Below, in pieces: positions 11,200 to 22,300 of a stretch of DNA of 64,000 nucleotides. A model generated the notes under the pieces. It saw nothing but the letters and a program-made list of their open reading frames with translations, made no database searches and was not told the origin of the DNA. The stretch spans positions 14,210,694-14,274,693 of the forward strand of contig CM033119.1 of NCBI GenBank assembly GCA_019321725.1. The letters are read 5' to 3'. This DNA comes from Paulownia fortunei (Eukaryota; Streptophyta; Magnoliopsida; Lamiales; Paulowniaceae). How positions within the stretch are numbered: the stretch's first letter is position 1; each line of letters opens with the position of its first letter. Both the position numbers and the translations under genes were made by a program.

Positions 11200-11930
11200 T
11201 GAGATGGGCCTAAAAAATGCTACAAGCCCAATAAAGAAAAATTATGTCTAAGCCGCCCACTAGAAGTGACCTAACTTTAATGATGATGGATCACAATCCA
11301 ATAGCGGCCCAAAGGCTAAGTCTATGAGACCTAAGAAGGATGGTTCAAGCCTACTGGCTTACGAAGCCCTAATAGTCTATGCACCATATTATATAGGATT
11401 ATGCCACCTGACATTCACTATAAATACACCCATCCACCATTTTGAGGTATGCTTTTTATATATGGGCATTCACTCTTTTGTTCTATTATTAATTTGAGTG
11501 TCGGAGGGGTATCCTCGGGCTAACTTAGCAACTCATAATAGTTTGTTCGTCCAGCAGGCAGAACCCCACCTAGCACTTGCTTCGTAGTGAGGAGGAAAAG
11601 TAGACATCTCTTGAAGATTTGAGGAGATCTAAGGTTCGACCATATTATTTTGGCACCGTTTGTGGGAAACCTTCCTTGAAATTGAGATGGTCAATAAAGT
11701 CTAGAGCTCAAGAAGTCAACATTCATGACTCTCTACTCCCTACAAGTGTAAACTTAAAGATGGCAGAGTAGGTCGACCATTATGATAGTTTTTGCTGTTG
11801 ACATAATTTATCACTTCCACGATGAGGGGAGCCTACCAGAGTGATAGTAGTTAGATCACCTAATAGGATCCCTCACATTTATAGAGGATGCCTCAGCATG
11901 AGTGAGATAAGAGTGATGACCTACTGCGGT
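11200..11930 (+). mobile_element. 5' end of a Tat-like LTR retrotransposon on the plus strand (LTR, PBS, start of first ORF)
   Basis: A probable LTR spans about 11200-11642. It starts TGAGATGGGCC, has a TATA-like TATAAATACA near 11420, and holds a GAGTGTCGGAGGGG segment near 11495 like the R/U5 of Tat elements. The PBS follows at 11651-11668 (TGGCACCGTTTGTGGGAA). At 11687 an ATG opens MVN, and after a 1-base phase change SRAQEVNIHDSLLPT, resembling the MVNTRS-type start seen in Tat elements. After about 11900 nothing recognisable of gag continues. The orientation is opposite to Tat-1 next to it, so this is a separate, truncated insertion. The left LTR boundary is approximate. Confidence 0.6.
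11651..11668 (+). other. Primer-binding site of the plus-strand Tat-like fragment
   Basis: It reads TGGCACCGTTTGTGGGAA and differs by two bases from the TGGCGCCGTCTGTGGGAA type common in Tat elements. It lies 8 bases after a CA that can end the LTR. Equivalent sites in this window are at 45484-45501 and 57570-57587, both on the minus strand. Confidence 0.75.
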
Positions 11931-11934
11931 GAGG

Positions 11935-12235
11935 ACTAGCTTTGGGGAGACAAAAGCTTGCACTCTTGTGCCCTCAGTGCTCACACCCTTCCATCTTCAA
12001 GGAGCTTGCCCACACAGCCTCAAGAGCTCACCCTTGCATCCTTAAGGAGCTCATGCCCTTATGCCCCAGTGGCTTCAGAAGCTCGCCCTGACAACCTAAA
12101 GAGCTCGTGATTTTAGGAGCTTGCACCCTCGTGTACTCATAGCTTGCCCTCACGTCCTTAAGAAGTTCGCACATTTGTGATCTAAAGAGCTCCTGCCCTC
12201 GCGGCCTTAGGAGCCCGCACCCTAGTAACCCTTAA
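11935..12235. repeat. Degenerate minisatellite of GAGCTC / CCCTC-rich units
   Basis: A unit of roughly 30-40 bp like GAGCTCGCCCTCATGCCCTCAAG recurs about eight times with much divergence: AGCTTGCCCACACAGCC, GAGCTCACCCTTGCATCC, GAAGCTCGCCCTGACAACC, GAGCTTGCACCCTCGTG and so on. It is GC-richer than its surroundings. It sits between the plus-strand Tat-like start and the 3' side of Tat-1, so it could belong to either; tandem arrays in untranslated regions are usual for Tat elements. Confidence 0.7.
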
Positions 12236-13424
12236 GAATGTCTATTGAAGCCAAACTTCTTTAGCCTAACACATACTTATCTAGCAAGAGCATAAGTGCC
12301 ACGAGCATGCAAGTACAACACTATGGTGACAACTCTTTGGTAGCCAACAGAGAGTTTTGGACTTGGATAAATTCCCTAGCACTAAAGCTATCGAATTAAC
12401 GTGAAACAAGATAATCTTAAAAATGCATTATAAAGCTAATCAAGAGAACCACATGTAAGAAGTGTCTAACACATTAATGGTAACACATCAAAACATCTAC
12501 CTATAAGAAGCCCGACTCATGTTAAGTCGTCAAATGACTTACTTGTAAGAGGTCAAAAAGGCTCATGGCTATCATCTACAATGTTAACCTATAAGAAGCT
12601 ATCTAGAGTAGCTCATGGTAATAGAATCACCTATCATAGCCTGTCTAACACAGTCCCTCCCACAGCTCAACTTCCCTTGAGGTCAAAGGAAAAATATATC
12701 ATGGGATGTCCGAATGGTCATTAAGGTTAATATACACTTAGCCCCAAGCAATCAAGATGAATCCCTTAGAGACTACATACTTAGGAGGTCATATCAATTT
12801 CCTTACTTGAGAGGTCATACCGACCCCTCCCTTAAGAAGTCATATAGACTTTCTTAATTCAAAATTTGAAGTCATATTGACTTTCTTAATAAAAAGCTTT
12901 GAAAGTCATACTGACTTTCTTAATTACAAACTTGAGAAGTCATACTGACTTTCTTAAGAATACACTTCATAAAGAAAGAAATATAGTAAATGTTACATCA
13001 ACATGAATGTAAAACTAAATACATAAAGCATGATATACTTAAAAGTGAATAAATATCTCAAACAAAAGTACTTTAAGTGAAAAGAGATAAGTCTAAAAAC
13101 TTAACCAACACAAGTCCATGAATAATTTTAATGTGAAAACTAATAAAATAATTTAAGTATCATACATGTCGCAAATCTACTCAGCAAGCTGTCTGGGGGG
13201 CTGCTTTGTCAACCACGACCTTTGGGGCACCTCCTTCACCCGTATCAATCTGCACTATAGGCACACCTTCGCAATAGCGCCATCAGCGTCCAACTCTGGG
13301 ATCTGAGGCATAATGAAAATGATAATATCCTCAATAACACACCTGGACTCCCTCAACACTTGATGATATTCACGAATAATATCATCATATACTGGCCAGA
13401 ACCAAACCTAAACCATGTTGTTGA
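12236..13424. other. Non-coding remnant with a GAAGTCATACTGACTTTCTT tandem array (12784-12960)
   Basis: No protein could be recognised on either strand. At 12784-12960 about six units of 26-34 bp repeat the theme GAAGTCATACTGACTTTCTTAA, each unit holding the short inverted pair AGTCA/TGACT. A 10-bp perfect inverted repeat (TGATGATATT / AATATCATCA, 7-base loop) lies at 13361-13387. The region probably belongs to the 3' untranslated part of Tat-1, but its 3' LTR was not found. Confidence 0.55.
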
Positions 13425-13673
13425 ACAAGTCCCCATTTTCTTGGGAGACCAACTCCAGCTCCAGACATTGCAGGTCCTTCCACAGTCCGAGCTGGGACTA
13501 TCCCAAAGGATGTTATTCCTGAGCCTATCCCTTCTCAACCTACCGATGACCCAGTTCTTCAAGATCCTTTAGTTGAGCCGGCTATTAATGTCAAAGATAA
13601 CAACTCTAGTGGGGAAATAGAAGACCCTAAAAATAAGGGTGCTGTAATTAAGGCCTTAATCATTTCTGATTAA
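13425..13673 (+). pseudogene. Antisense coding-like remnant on the 3' side of Tat-1 (Pro/Asp-rich C-terminus)
   Basis: On the plus strand, opposite to Tat-1, an 82-codon stretch runs open to a TAA at 13671-13673. It contains PTPAPDIAGPSTVRAGTIP, DVIPEPIPSQPTDDPVLQDP and KNKGAVIKALIISD. Its Pro/Asp/Glu richness and even codon pattern look like real protein, unlike the surroundings. Upstream the frame is closed by a TGA at 13422. Tat-2 has a comparable plus-strand remnant in the same place relative to pol and the tandem array (51000-52650). Some Tat-lineage elements are known to carry an extra ORF antisense to gag-pol near the 3' end, and I infer that this is such a remnant. It could instead be the end of an unrelated captured exon. 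Confidence 0.5.
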
Positions 13674-14155
13674 GGTGTGGAATAGGCTGTAACAACTATA
13701 TATATATATATCTTCAAGTTTTTCAAGTGTTTTCATACTCTTGCTTTTGTCGTATCTTAATTAACAACAAAGCTAAATTTTAATCAATCGTTTCATAACT
13801 AGATCTCTACTCTGGGAAAATTAGGTCATGTAAGAAATATACCTATCATAGCTATTATTGGCATGACCACTTAAAATCACATGGTTCTGGTGGCAGCTCT
13901 TGCCTCCCTAAAATCAAAATGCATTCCCTTCAAAACAGACCATGATTTTATTTTTAACTAAGGATACTATATTGCAAATGAATCATCCATGACTTATCAT
14001 ATTATAAACATTCATATTGACTCAGATATTTAGTACTTGTGATCTTTAATGGGTGTACAATTCTGCATTTATCGCTAGTAGTTCTCATATCATTGATATT
14101 TCATAGGACTCGAGATCAAGCTCTGTTACTCTAAAAAAATTTCCTAAGTAATTTC

Positions 14156-14450
14156 CTAAGGAGGTTGAGCTCAGCCAGTCTTGCCTTACTATTTTTGTAT
14201 CATTCCCCTAGAAGGTCGATCCCTACGAACCTTTTAAGAAACCTAAGAGAATCGAGCTCAGTTGGCTTATCTTAGGATTTTTACATCATTCCCTTAAGAG
14301 GCCAGTCTCTGCATCCATGGGACCTAAGGAAGTCAAGCTCAGCTGGCTTATCTTAGGATTTTTATATTATTTCCCTAGAAGGTTGGTCTTTGCGAATCCT
14401 CCAAGGGACCTAAGGAAATCGAGTTCAACTGGCTTACCTTAGGATTTTTT
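14156..14450. repeat. Tandem array of 81-87 bp units in the Tat-1 3' untranslated region
   Basis: Units begin at about 14156, 14243, 14324 and 14410 (the last partial). Each has CCTAAG, then a GAGCTCAGCTGGCTTATCTTAGG-like segment, then ATTTTTATATCATTCCCTAGAAGGTCGGTC. The array starts 65 bp past the end of integrase. Tandem repeats between pol and the 3' LTR are a known trait of Tat/Ogre elements. Confidence 0.88.
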
Positions 14451-14514
14451 TTCTATATTAGATTTAGACGCATTAGCTTAAGATAACGTACTTCATTCAT
14501 AAAAGCCCTCAAAG

Positions 14515-15600
14515 ATTACATATAAATTTTTTCAAATGGAAAACATTCCATGACCTGGGTAACTTCCTTCTTTGTTCGTCTTCTAACTTATAAGTGACCT
14601 TATAGAGACCTTCCCAATTCACTTTGAGCTTATTGATTTGCTTCAAAGCATTAGCTTGCCGCAGTACCAAGTCTCCCACATGAAAATTTCTCTTTCCAAC
14701 CTTTCGGGAGTATCCTGCTCAGATTCTAGTCTTGTATACCTCTATCCGCACATATGCCAGTTCTTTCTTTTCATCAACCCAATCCAACGCTTCTCTTATG
14801 AGTTCGTTGTTTCATTCCTCATTGAAGTTCTGGACTCGGTGCATTTCTATTTCAATTTCAGCAGGTATAACAGTTTCTGCTCCGTATACTAAGCTGAATA
14901 GGGTTTCACCTATTGTGGTTCTTGGAGTTATGCAATATGCCCATAAGATTGAATTTAGCTCATCAACCCAACCTCTTCCTGCTTTGTCCAATCTAGCTTT
15001 GATCCCTTGCACAATTATTCAGTTAATTACCTTAACTTGCCCATTGGCTTGGGGATGAGCTACTGAAGTGAAGTGTTGGTTGATTTTCATTTCAGTACAC
15101 CAGCTCTGGACCTTCTTTCCTTGGAACTGGGTGCCATTATTTAATATCAAGTTGCGCAGTACCCCATATCTACATACTATGTTCCCCCATAGAAAATTCA
15201 TGACCTGGGACTCGTAATCTTGGCTACGGGCTCAACTTCTACCTACTTACTAAAATAATCTACTGCCACTATCAAGATTTTCCTTTATCCTGATGCCAAC
15301 GGGAAAGGTCCAACAATATCAATTTCCCATTTAGAGAATGGACAGAGCGAGCTCTAGATTTTCAGCTCCTCTAATAGTTTATGTATCAAGAGAGCATGCT
15401 TCTGGTATTTTTCACAAGTTTTGACCAAATGGTATGCATCTTCCTTCAGCGAAGGCCAAAAGTACCCAACTCTTGCTGCTTTGGAAGCTAATGTGCGACT
15501 TCCACCACGGCTTCCATATCTTCCTTCATGAACCTCTCCCAGTACATACGCTTCCTCTTTTTGTGATAAACACCTCAAGTATGGCGTAGAAAAGGCTCGT
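14515..15600 (-). pseudogene. Integrase of Tat-1, broken
   Basis: The zinc-binding region is at 15578-15354, where RVGYFWPSLKEDAYHLVKTCEKYQK retains only part of the HHCC cysteines (the second Cys is now Tyr). The catalytic core appears at 15201-15019 with LILNNGTQFQGKKVQSW, where the usual SDNGTQF Asp is Asn, followed by HPQANGQVKVIN, in which the Glu position of the triad reads Lys. The frame then moves to 15012-14812 (WVDELNSILWAYCITPRTTIGETLF, VYGAETVIPAE). The C-terminal part (INKLKVNWEGLYKVTYKLED, PRSWNVFHLKKF) ends near 14515. Changes in catalytic residues and at least three frame breaks make it a pseudogene. Confidence 0.88.
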
Positions 15601-15876
15601 TTATATAGTAAGCCATCAATAATGCAATATCTAGTAGCTTGTTCCTAAAGTGGAGCTACCTCCCTTTTATTTTGAGTCAGTTTCCCTTCTTGCAAATATT
15701 CTAATATACCTAACCTTCAATCCCTTTTTTCTTCCACTGAGGCCACTTTCTCCCTTATGCTGTGTTGATGGGCAGTTAATAGTGTAATCTTTTTAGTTTT
15801 TTAATCAGTAGTAGAACTTACAATTTTAGAAAGATAATCGGCCTTGCCATTTTTAGCTCGTGGTATATGATTTAAT

Positions 15877-16330
15877 TCAATCTTTGTGAATTATTATTTC
15901 AACTAAGCTACCTGCTTCACGTAATTTTTCATCCATAAACTCTCCTTCTACCTGCTGCATGACCAATCTTGAATCAGAATAAGTAATTAAGTATTTTACC
16001 CTAAGCTCATGTGCCATCTTCAGCCCCTTTACGAGTGCCTCATATTCTACTTCATTATTTGATATTTTGAACTCAAATCTTATGAAAAATTCTAACTCAT
16101 CTCCTTCGTGATTGGTTAATACAATACCTATACCACAACTAGATATAGTAGCTGAGTCATCCATATATAATAACCATGTTTTAGGGCTCTCGTCACTTTG
16201 TACCATTTTTTGCAAAAAATCTACCAAAGCCTGAGCTTTTATAGCTACTCTGGGTTGGTACTCTATATCGTATTCACCTATCTCTATGTCCACTTTACCA
16301 TCAGACCTAATGCTTTGGGTTTGCTCAGTA
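15877..16330 (-). pseudogene. Second (archaeal-type) RNase H domain of Tat-1 pol
   Basis: The open frame 16293-15877 has the pattern of the extra RNase H of Tat/Ogre elements: EIGEYDIEYQPRVAIKAQAL, then WLLYMDDSATISSCGIGIVL with the first Asp, FKISNNEVEYEALVKGLKMA with the catalytic Glu, and YLITYSDSRLVMQQVEGEF with the next Asp. It follows the degraded ordinary RNase H at about 16700-16340 and precedes integrase. A dual RNase H is a diagnostic trait of the Tat lineage, so this domain is the best lineage marker for the element. The remaining active-site residues look intact although its neighbours are broken. Confidence 0.85.
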
Positions 16331-16339
16331 TCTGTCTTA

Positions 16340-17447
16340 ATGGTAGGTTAGTTCGAACCGCTATCTTATGTAATAAGAAGTATGGCCTAAGCCGTATGGC
16401 TATTGTTATAAGCACCAACCCTGCTTTCTCTGTTTCTAAATATTTATTTTTAGCTCCTCTCAATAATTTACTCACATAATATATAGGTTTTTTATTGGCT
16501 CTCTTCTTCTCTTAACAGGACCGAACTAATAGCCAGCTCACCCATTGATAGACAAATATATAATGTTTCACCATGTAGGGCATGATAAGCAAAGGTAGTG
16601 CATTCCGCAGTCAATTCAAACATTTTATCCTTTCTTAAGACCTTGAAGAAAAGCAGGATCCTCTACGCCGACTCAGAGATGAAGCAACTTAAGGTTGTTA
16701 TCCTCCCTGTGAGCTGCTGGACTTTGTTAATACTGCTTGGAGGAGCTATATTCTGCACTGCCTTTACTTTTTCTGGGTTTACTTCTATACCTCTTTCTAT
16801 AACCATATAACCTAGAAACTTTCATGATCTAACCCCAAATGAGCATTTTAAAGGATTCAATTTCATACCATACGTCCTAAGTACCCCAAAGGCCTCTGCT
16901 AAATCTGCCGAATGAGCTTCAACCATTTTACTTTTCACTAGCATGTTATACACATACACTTCCATGTTCTGTTTGAGCAGACCTCGAAACATCCAATCTA
17001 CTAGCCTTCGGTATGTAGCTCTTATTTTTTTAGTCCAAAAGGCATAACTACATAACAATAAGTGCCTGTAGAAGTAATAAAACTTATTTTCTTTTGGTCC
17101 TCTCAAGCTAACAAGATCTGGTGTATCCCTGTGATGCATCCATCATACTTAGAAGCTCACATCCCGAAGTAGAATCAACCAGTTGATTTATTCAAGGCAA
17201 AGGGTAATGATTCTTAGAACAAGCTTTGTTTAGATCTCAAAAGTTAATGCACATCCTCCATTTTTCTTTAGTTTTTTGTACCAAGACTACGTTCGATAGC
17301 CATTTAGGGAATTGAATTTTCTTTATATGACCAACTTCTAATAATTTCTCCACCTCTCTCTAGAAGATCTTGTCTTTTTTTGAACCAAAATGTCTCTTCT
17401 TTTATTTTATTGATTTATAGATCGGATCAACATTGAGTGATGCACTA
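16340..17447 (-). pseudogene. Reverse transcriptase and first RNase H of Tat-1, heavily broken
   Basis: Segments recognisable in shifting frames are KWRMCINF and DLNKACSKNHYPLP (fingers, 17280-17180), LLSMMDASQGY (17150), and, in the open frame 17139-16822, ATYRRLVDWMFRGLLKQNMEVYVYNMLVKSK with MKLNPLKCSFGVRS. The catalytic YVDD is changed to YVYN, losing both Asp residues. The thumb and RNase H continue to about 16340 with many stops. It is joined upstream to the spacer at 17448-17749. Confidence 0.85.
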
Positions 17448-17749
17448 CTACCTCAGGATCAATCCCTCCCAAATTATGTATGGACCAAACAAAAAATCCA
17501 TATTATCTCTTAAGAACTGAGCTATCTTGTTTGCCAGCTCTGGACTGAGCTGTGTGCCCATCTTAGTAGTTTTTGCTGGGTCTCCAGGGACAGGTTCTAT
17601 GTTAACTAGCTCCTTATTCGGTCGAACATGCACTTGTTTAGCAGACGGTCCTCCAGCCTCATCCCTTTTCAAAACTTTCAGCGAGTGTTTTTCCTTTGGT
17701 TTCTTTTCTCTTTTGGCTTTCTTTTGTTCGGCCTTTCTGACGGCCTCCA
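17448..17749 (-). pseudogene. Protease-to-RT spacer of Tat-1
   Basis: Codons from MEAVRKAEQKKAKREKKPKE through RPNKELVNIEPVPGDP and LSPELANKIAQFLRDNMDFLF match the usual Tat spacer, in which a basic stretch is followed by a segment ending in a FLKENxDVFAW-like motif before RT. The open frame extends artificially to 17837 because the neighbouring chromovirus LTR happens to be open in this phase. The junction at 17749/17750 is the insertion point of the chromovirus. Confidence 0.8.
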
Positions 17750-20727
17750 TGTAATAGCCAACCCTCATACTACTCACTTGGCTACTATGATTCATGCACG
17801 TGCTAATTTTGTATACTATTTGCATTTCTATTGACATTGCATAATTTATTTCATTTTATATGATATTCTTGAATATTAAACTTAATTTTGAAGCTCTTGC
17901 ATGGTATTAGTTATTAAATTTTCTAATCTAAGTAGTTGATTTTATATTGAAATAAGAAGAAAAGGAGGTTGATCAATATTAGATATCGATGGGATATATA
18001 AATTATAATTTTAGAAGTGTTAAAAGTGTTATTAGTAAGCTTATAGGTTTGATTCGATTTCATCTAGGTATTTTAAAAGTATATATGGATAAATTTCATA
18101 TTTGGGACATTGGACATAAGATACTATGATTGAAAGGAGATATTAAAATATTTATTTATATATAAGATTATATAATTTTTAATATAGACAATTATTCAAG
18201 AATTGGGTGACAGTCGGGTAAGAAATTAAATGAATGACTAGAAAATTAGCTTATGAATTATTTATGGGATCTTGTGGTAGTTAAAATAGGATGTAATAAA
18301 ATTAATGTATAGTAAGATACATTTGATCTAGACCTGAAAGTTGGGTGAAAGGTCAGATTTATACCACAACTTGACATCTCATGCTTGCTACCAAGCTTAA
18401 GCATGCACCTTAAGTGCCACTTCAAGCTTTCCTTCACCCTTAAGCCATGACCACACCCTCATTTTAGCCATTTTCAGTTTCCAAACACATACCTTAAGGT
18501 CTCCAAGTTCTCCAAATTGATTCCAAGTTGAAATAAAAGCAAGAAAGGCAAAGGAAAAGTGATTACCATCAAGTTTAACCTCAAAATCTGCATAGGTAAC
18601 ACTTACCTACGATTTAGCCTTTAGCTTTCAGATTATTCTAAATAGGTTTATTGTGTATTAAGCTTTCAATATCTCTTATAAAAGTGTTAGAAAGTTTTTA
18701 GTTAGACTTTGGTGCACAAAGAAAGGTTTTTATGACAAACACTTAATAGAAAATACTTGTGGCAGAAACTATCACCTTGCTGTTTTCTTGTGTTTTAGAC
18801 TTCAAAAGTGCATGGTATGTTGAATAAAACATATAGGTATCATCATATACATATTCATATATGAGTTAATAGTATTGGAATAGATTTTCATTGGTTAGAA
18901 ATTAAAATAGGGCATGAAATTGAAGGATACTCAAAACTATCTCCATGGAATTTTAGATTTTGTCCCGTGTGAAGGGGACTGGTTTTGTAGCTTTAAATCC
19001 ATTAGTTTTGGAACGACTATAACCTGGTTGTTTCTGTGTATATTTTTATAAGTGTGGTAAAAATTTGGGAGTGATTGAATATATGTAAGGGTGCCAAAAC
19101 TATTAATGTCATGAAGTGCACAAAACTGTCACGATAGAAAAAATCTGTTTCAGTATGCTGTGAAGGGAGCTGAACTTGGGGAAGCTATATACATGAGTTT
19201 TATCCATTATATGACATGGTTACATTGTTTTTGATGTTATCAAAGTGTGATAAAAATTCTATAGGTACCAAAATCATCATGTAAATTAACGTGACAGCAA
19301 AAAATGTGAAATTATGAATCTATCCCATTTGGTTCATTAACATGGTCCAACATAGATGTGGTGCATTTGATCCCTAACATTTACGGGGATGCTATAAGAG
19401 TTATAATACATCAATTAAATGAGGTCAGTATACATTTAAGATGTGGAACAAAGGTGCATATAAGGTTGTATTTGTGCATAGTTTCTAAGTGGTAAGGTTG
19501 TTTAGTTGAATCGAGATTCAAGATCTTTATACTACATTAGGTAAAATGAACTTGTTAATTGAGGATGGTGATTGATATCTTGTATTTTTACAGATTGTTC
19601 AACATCTAGGGTTGAGGAGTAATACTTAAGAAACCTAGAAATAACACATAACCGATCAAAGGAAAGTAAAGATTCATTTGTAACTACAATGCATAGACAT
19701 AGTAAATGTGTGATTTATATATAATATCATAGATCATATATGCATAGTAGAGGATACACATTACTGTCATTCATGTCCATTGAGCATACATACATGGGCA
19801 TTAGCCTATGCATGCATCATATACGAGCATTGTGATAAATCTTGCATTGCATGATATCATTGTGAGAAAGAAAAATATTTTGATGACCACTACTAGTGCA
19901 CCGAAGCATGCATGGATTTGCATGGTTGTATGCATGAATTTACAAGTTCACGTGCATGGATTTGCATGCTTACGAGTATGCATAGATTTGCATGCTTATA
20001 TTATTATTGGCTATTGGATTATGGTGGTGTGCAGAGCTCTTTTTTGGTGCATGGGATAGTAGCATTGGTTAGGGACTCAACAAAGAAATGATTTTGATGC
20101 ATGGAATTACATTGTGGGCATAACATTTTGAGATGCATGACCTGATATTGTGGATCATTCTTTGACATGCATAATTTTTATTTGCTGAGCATTAGCTCAT
20201 ATAGTTTATGCATTGTAGGTGAGTCTGGTAATACTTGATACCATGGACTTACTGGACAAGCCGTTGGGGTTCCTACAGGTTTTGAGGATTAGTGTACATA
20301 GATGACGACCTATTGGGTTGTATTGTAGGCATATTCGAATTTTTACAATCATTATTATTGTGTAAATTATTGTCTATATATAGAAGGTTACAAGATGAAA
20401 AATATCCGTACTTCTTACGAAAGTATAGTCTATTATTTTGATTTTTGAGTCTATCGTATTATAACTTTGGGATGTCGTGTTTTGTATAACTTTTGAAATT
20501 TTATAGTAAATAAGTCTGAGAATATCATAACTGTGATGGGTGTTGTATTTTTATATAAACGATAATTTTTCTATATATAGGGTTACATATGAGAAAATAT
20601 TTTACTATGTTCTCAAAGTACTACATTTGACAAAAAAGAACATATATATATATATATTTATACACATGCACACACATGTGTTACCTTATCAAAATTATTG
20701 TTATATTTAGTATTAGAGGGTGTTATA
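17750..20727 (+). repeat. 5' LTR of the chromovirus (2978 bp)
   Basis: It starts TGTAATAGCC and ends GGGTGTTATA just before the PBS. It aligns with 24093-26970 with scattered substitutions and small gaps, and in inverse orientation with the solo LTR at 39539-42161. It contains a CATGCATG-rich patch at 19806-20000 and an (AT)n run at 20642-20660. No coding sequence is seen. Confidence 0.88.
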
Positions 20728-20730
20728 GAG

Positions 20731-20743
20731 TGGTATAAGGGCC
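20731..20743 (+). other. Degenerate primer-binding site of the chromovirus
   Basis: TGGTATAAGGGCC, three bases after the LTR end, is a decayed form of TGGTATCAGAGCC, complementary to the 3' end of initiator tRNA-Met. Confidence 0.75.
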
Positions 20744-21419
20744 CGATTTGTGGTTCTGTAAACTGTCTATGTATATGATCTTTGAAACTGGTGGAGCATA
20801 ACCATGCTAATAAGTTTTATTCGTTGTATAATTTATATTGTATTTCATGAATAATATTGGCCATGTGTTTTAAGATTTTTTATAAAATAATGTTGAGGCA
20901 GACTCATTAGTAATAAAATGTATAAAATTTATGTTTGGTATTCTATGTTTGGAGCTACATATTCTCTATTATGCACTAAGTATGTAATAAGACTGGACAA
21001 GGTACTTGATATATATTTGAGTTCAGTTATAATGTTTTAATTTCATCTTGAAATTTAAGATCAACTAATTAGATTTTAAGTGCTCTAGGTTAATTTTGTT
21101 ATAGTGGCTAGGATTATGATATAACCTTATGTGTTGATTCATTTATTGAAAATTATGCATTATGGATTATTCCAGGATTATTAAGACTTTTAAATTTTAG
21201 GTGATGAAAATTTAGAAATTTTATGGAGACCAAAGCAGAAAAATATTTACTATTTGTAAAAAATAAAGAAGATTATCAAATTATAATTTTTTACAGTATG
21301 AAAGAGAGTAGTAAGAAAGAGTTATTATCGATCTTTGAGTTGTGTTATAATTTTTAGAAATGACTAAGTTTACTAAAAAAATTCATTTGTGTGATCTTAG
21401 ATCTCTTGATACATGTTGA

Positions 21420-22300
21420 AAAGAAGTTTTCGGGCATCTATTGACTAACCAATTGATTTTATCCTGGATATAGTTATAAGATCAAATTCAATCTCTCTTT
21501 CAGTTTATCATATACACCTATTGGAATTCGATGAACCTTAAGTAATATTGTTATAATATTGGGCAAGGCATTAAGGTCTAGTGCGTCTCCTAAACAAGCT
21601 CAACTTCATATTCACCTGGAAGAAAGATGAATCTTAAGGTTATGTATTATTTATTGAAACTTAATTGAGTAATGATTTGTATAAGTACAGATTTTTCATA
21701 CTAAGGTTTATTTGATAAATTAAGAGGAGCTACTGTGATCTTGAGGATTGATTTTAAGTTTGAATTAATTATGAATTTCTTGTTGTGCCATTGGGTTGAC
21801 TAATGACTTAATTATTTTGATATACATGACGAATAATGTGTTTGATGATTCTATATGGGTATGTTTGGGATGATATTCATTAATGATATCTTAGTATACA
21901 ACGAGGAGAAATATGATTGACCTTTTAATATAAACTTGGAAACTCTAAGGAAGTAGAAAATTATTTGTTCAATTTAGTAAATGCAATATTTTGGTTATGT
22001 AATACAATATTCATTTTTGGGACTAGTAATTTTCTTAAGAAGGTGTCCTTGTAACTATTCTAAACTTCGAGATTGTACTGAAATAGAGAAGACCAATAAA
22101 TATGATAGAAATAAGAATTTTTTTTTGGGTTAGTGATATTATTGGGTATTCAATCAAAATTTCTCCTCAGTTGTTACTGCTTTATTTCATCATACATACA
22201 GGTATATGAAATTTGAATAGTTCGCTAAGTGGGAAGAAATCTCTAATTACTTAAAGAGAATTGAGCTTTAGTAGTGACTCCAACTTTAGATATAAGTTAT
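21420..22300 (+). pseudogene. Reverse transcriptase remnant of the chromovirus
   Basis: With frequent stops and frame changes, the chromovirus RT can be followed. A SLSVYHIHLLEF-like segment sits near 21500. YEFLVVPLG is read near 21765-21795, where the family has NYEFLVMPFGLTNAP. FINDILVY is read near 21875-21900, where the catalytic motif is FIDDILVY, so one active-site Asp is Asn. Downstream, residues matching the primer-grip region (LGNSKEVENYLFNLVNAIFW) are visible. The pieces are ordered and spaced as in RT. Gag and protease should precede it but the space is too short. Confidence 0.8.

Noticed and set aside
14638..15058. Overlapping plus-strand open frames of 84 and 108 codons
   Set aside because: They are antisense to the recognised integrase of Tat-1.
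17448..17837. A 129-codon minus-strand open frame joining MSIEMQIVYKISTCMNHSSQ to the Tat-1 spacer
   Set aside because: The first 29 codons come from the reverse strand of the chromovirus LTR. The fusion is a chance open reading across the insertion junction.
19808..20059. Plus-strand frame reading repeated HAWICM-type peptides
   Set aside because: It is a translation of the CATGCATG minisatellite in an LTR, not a protein gene.
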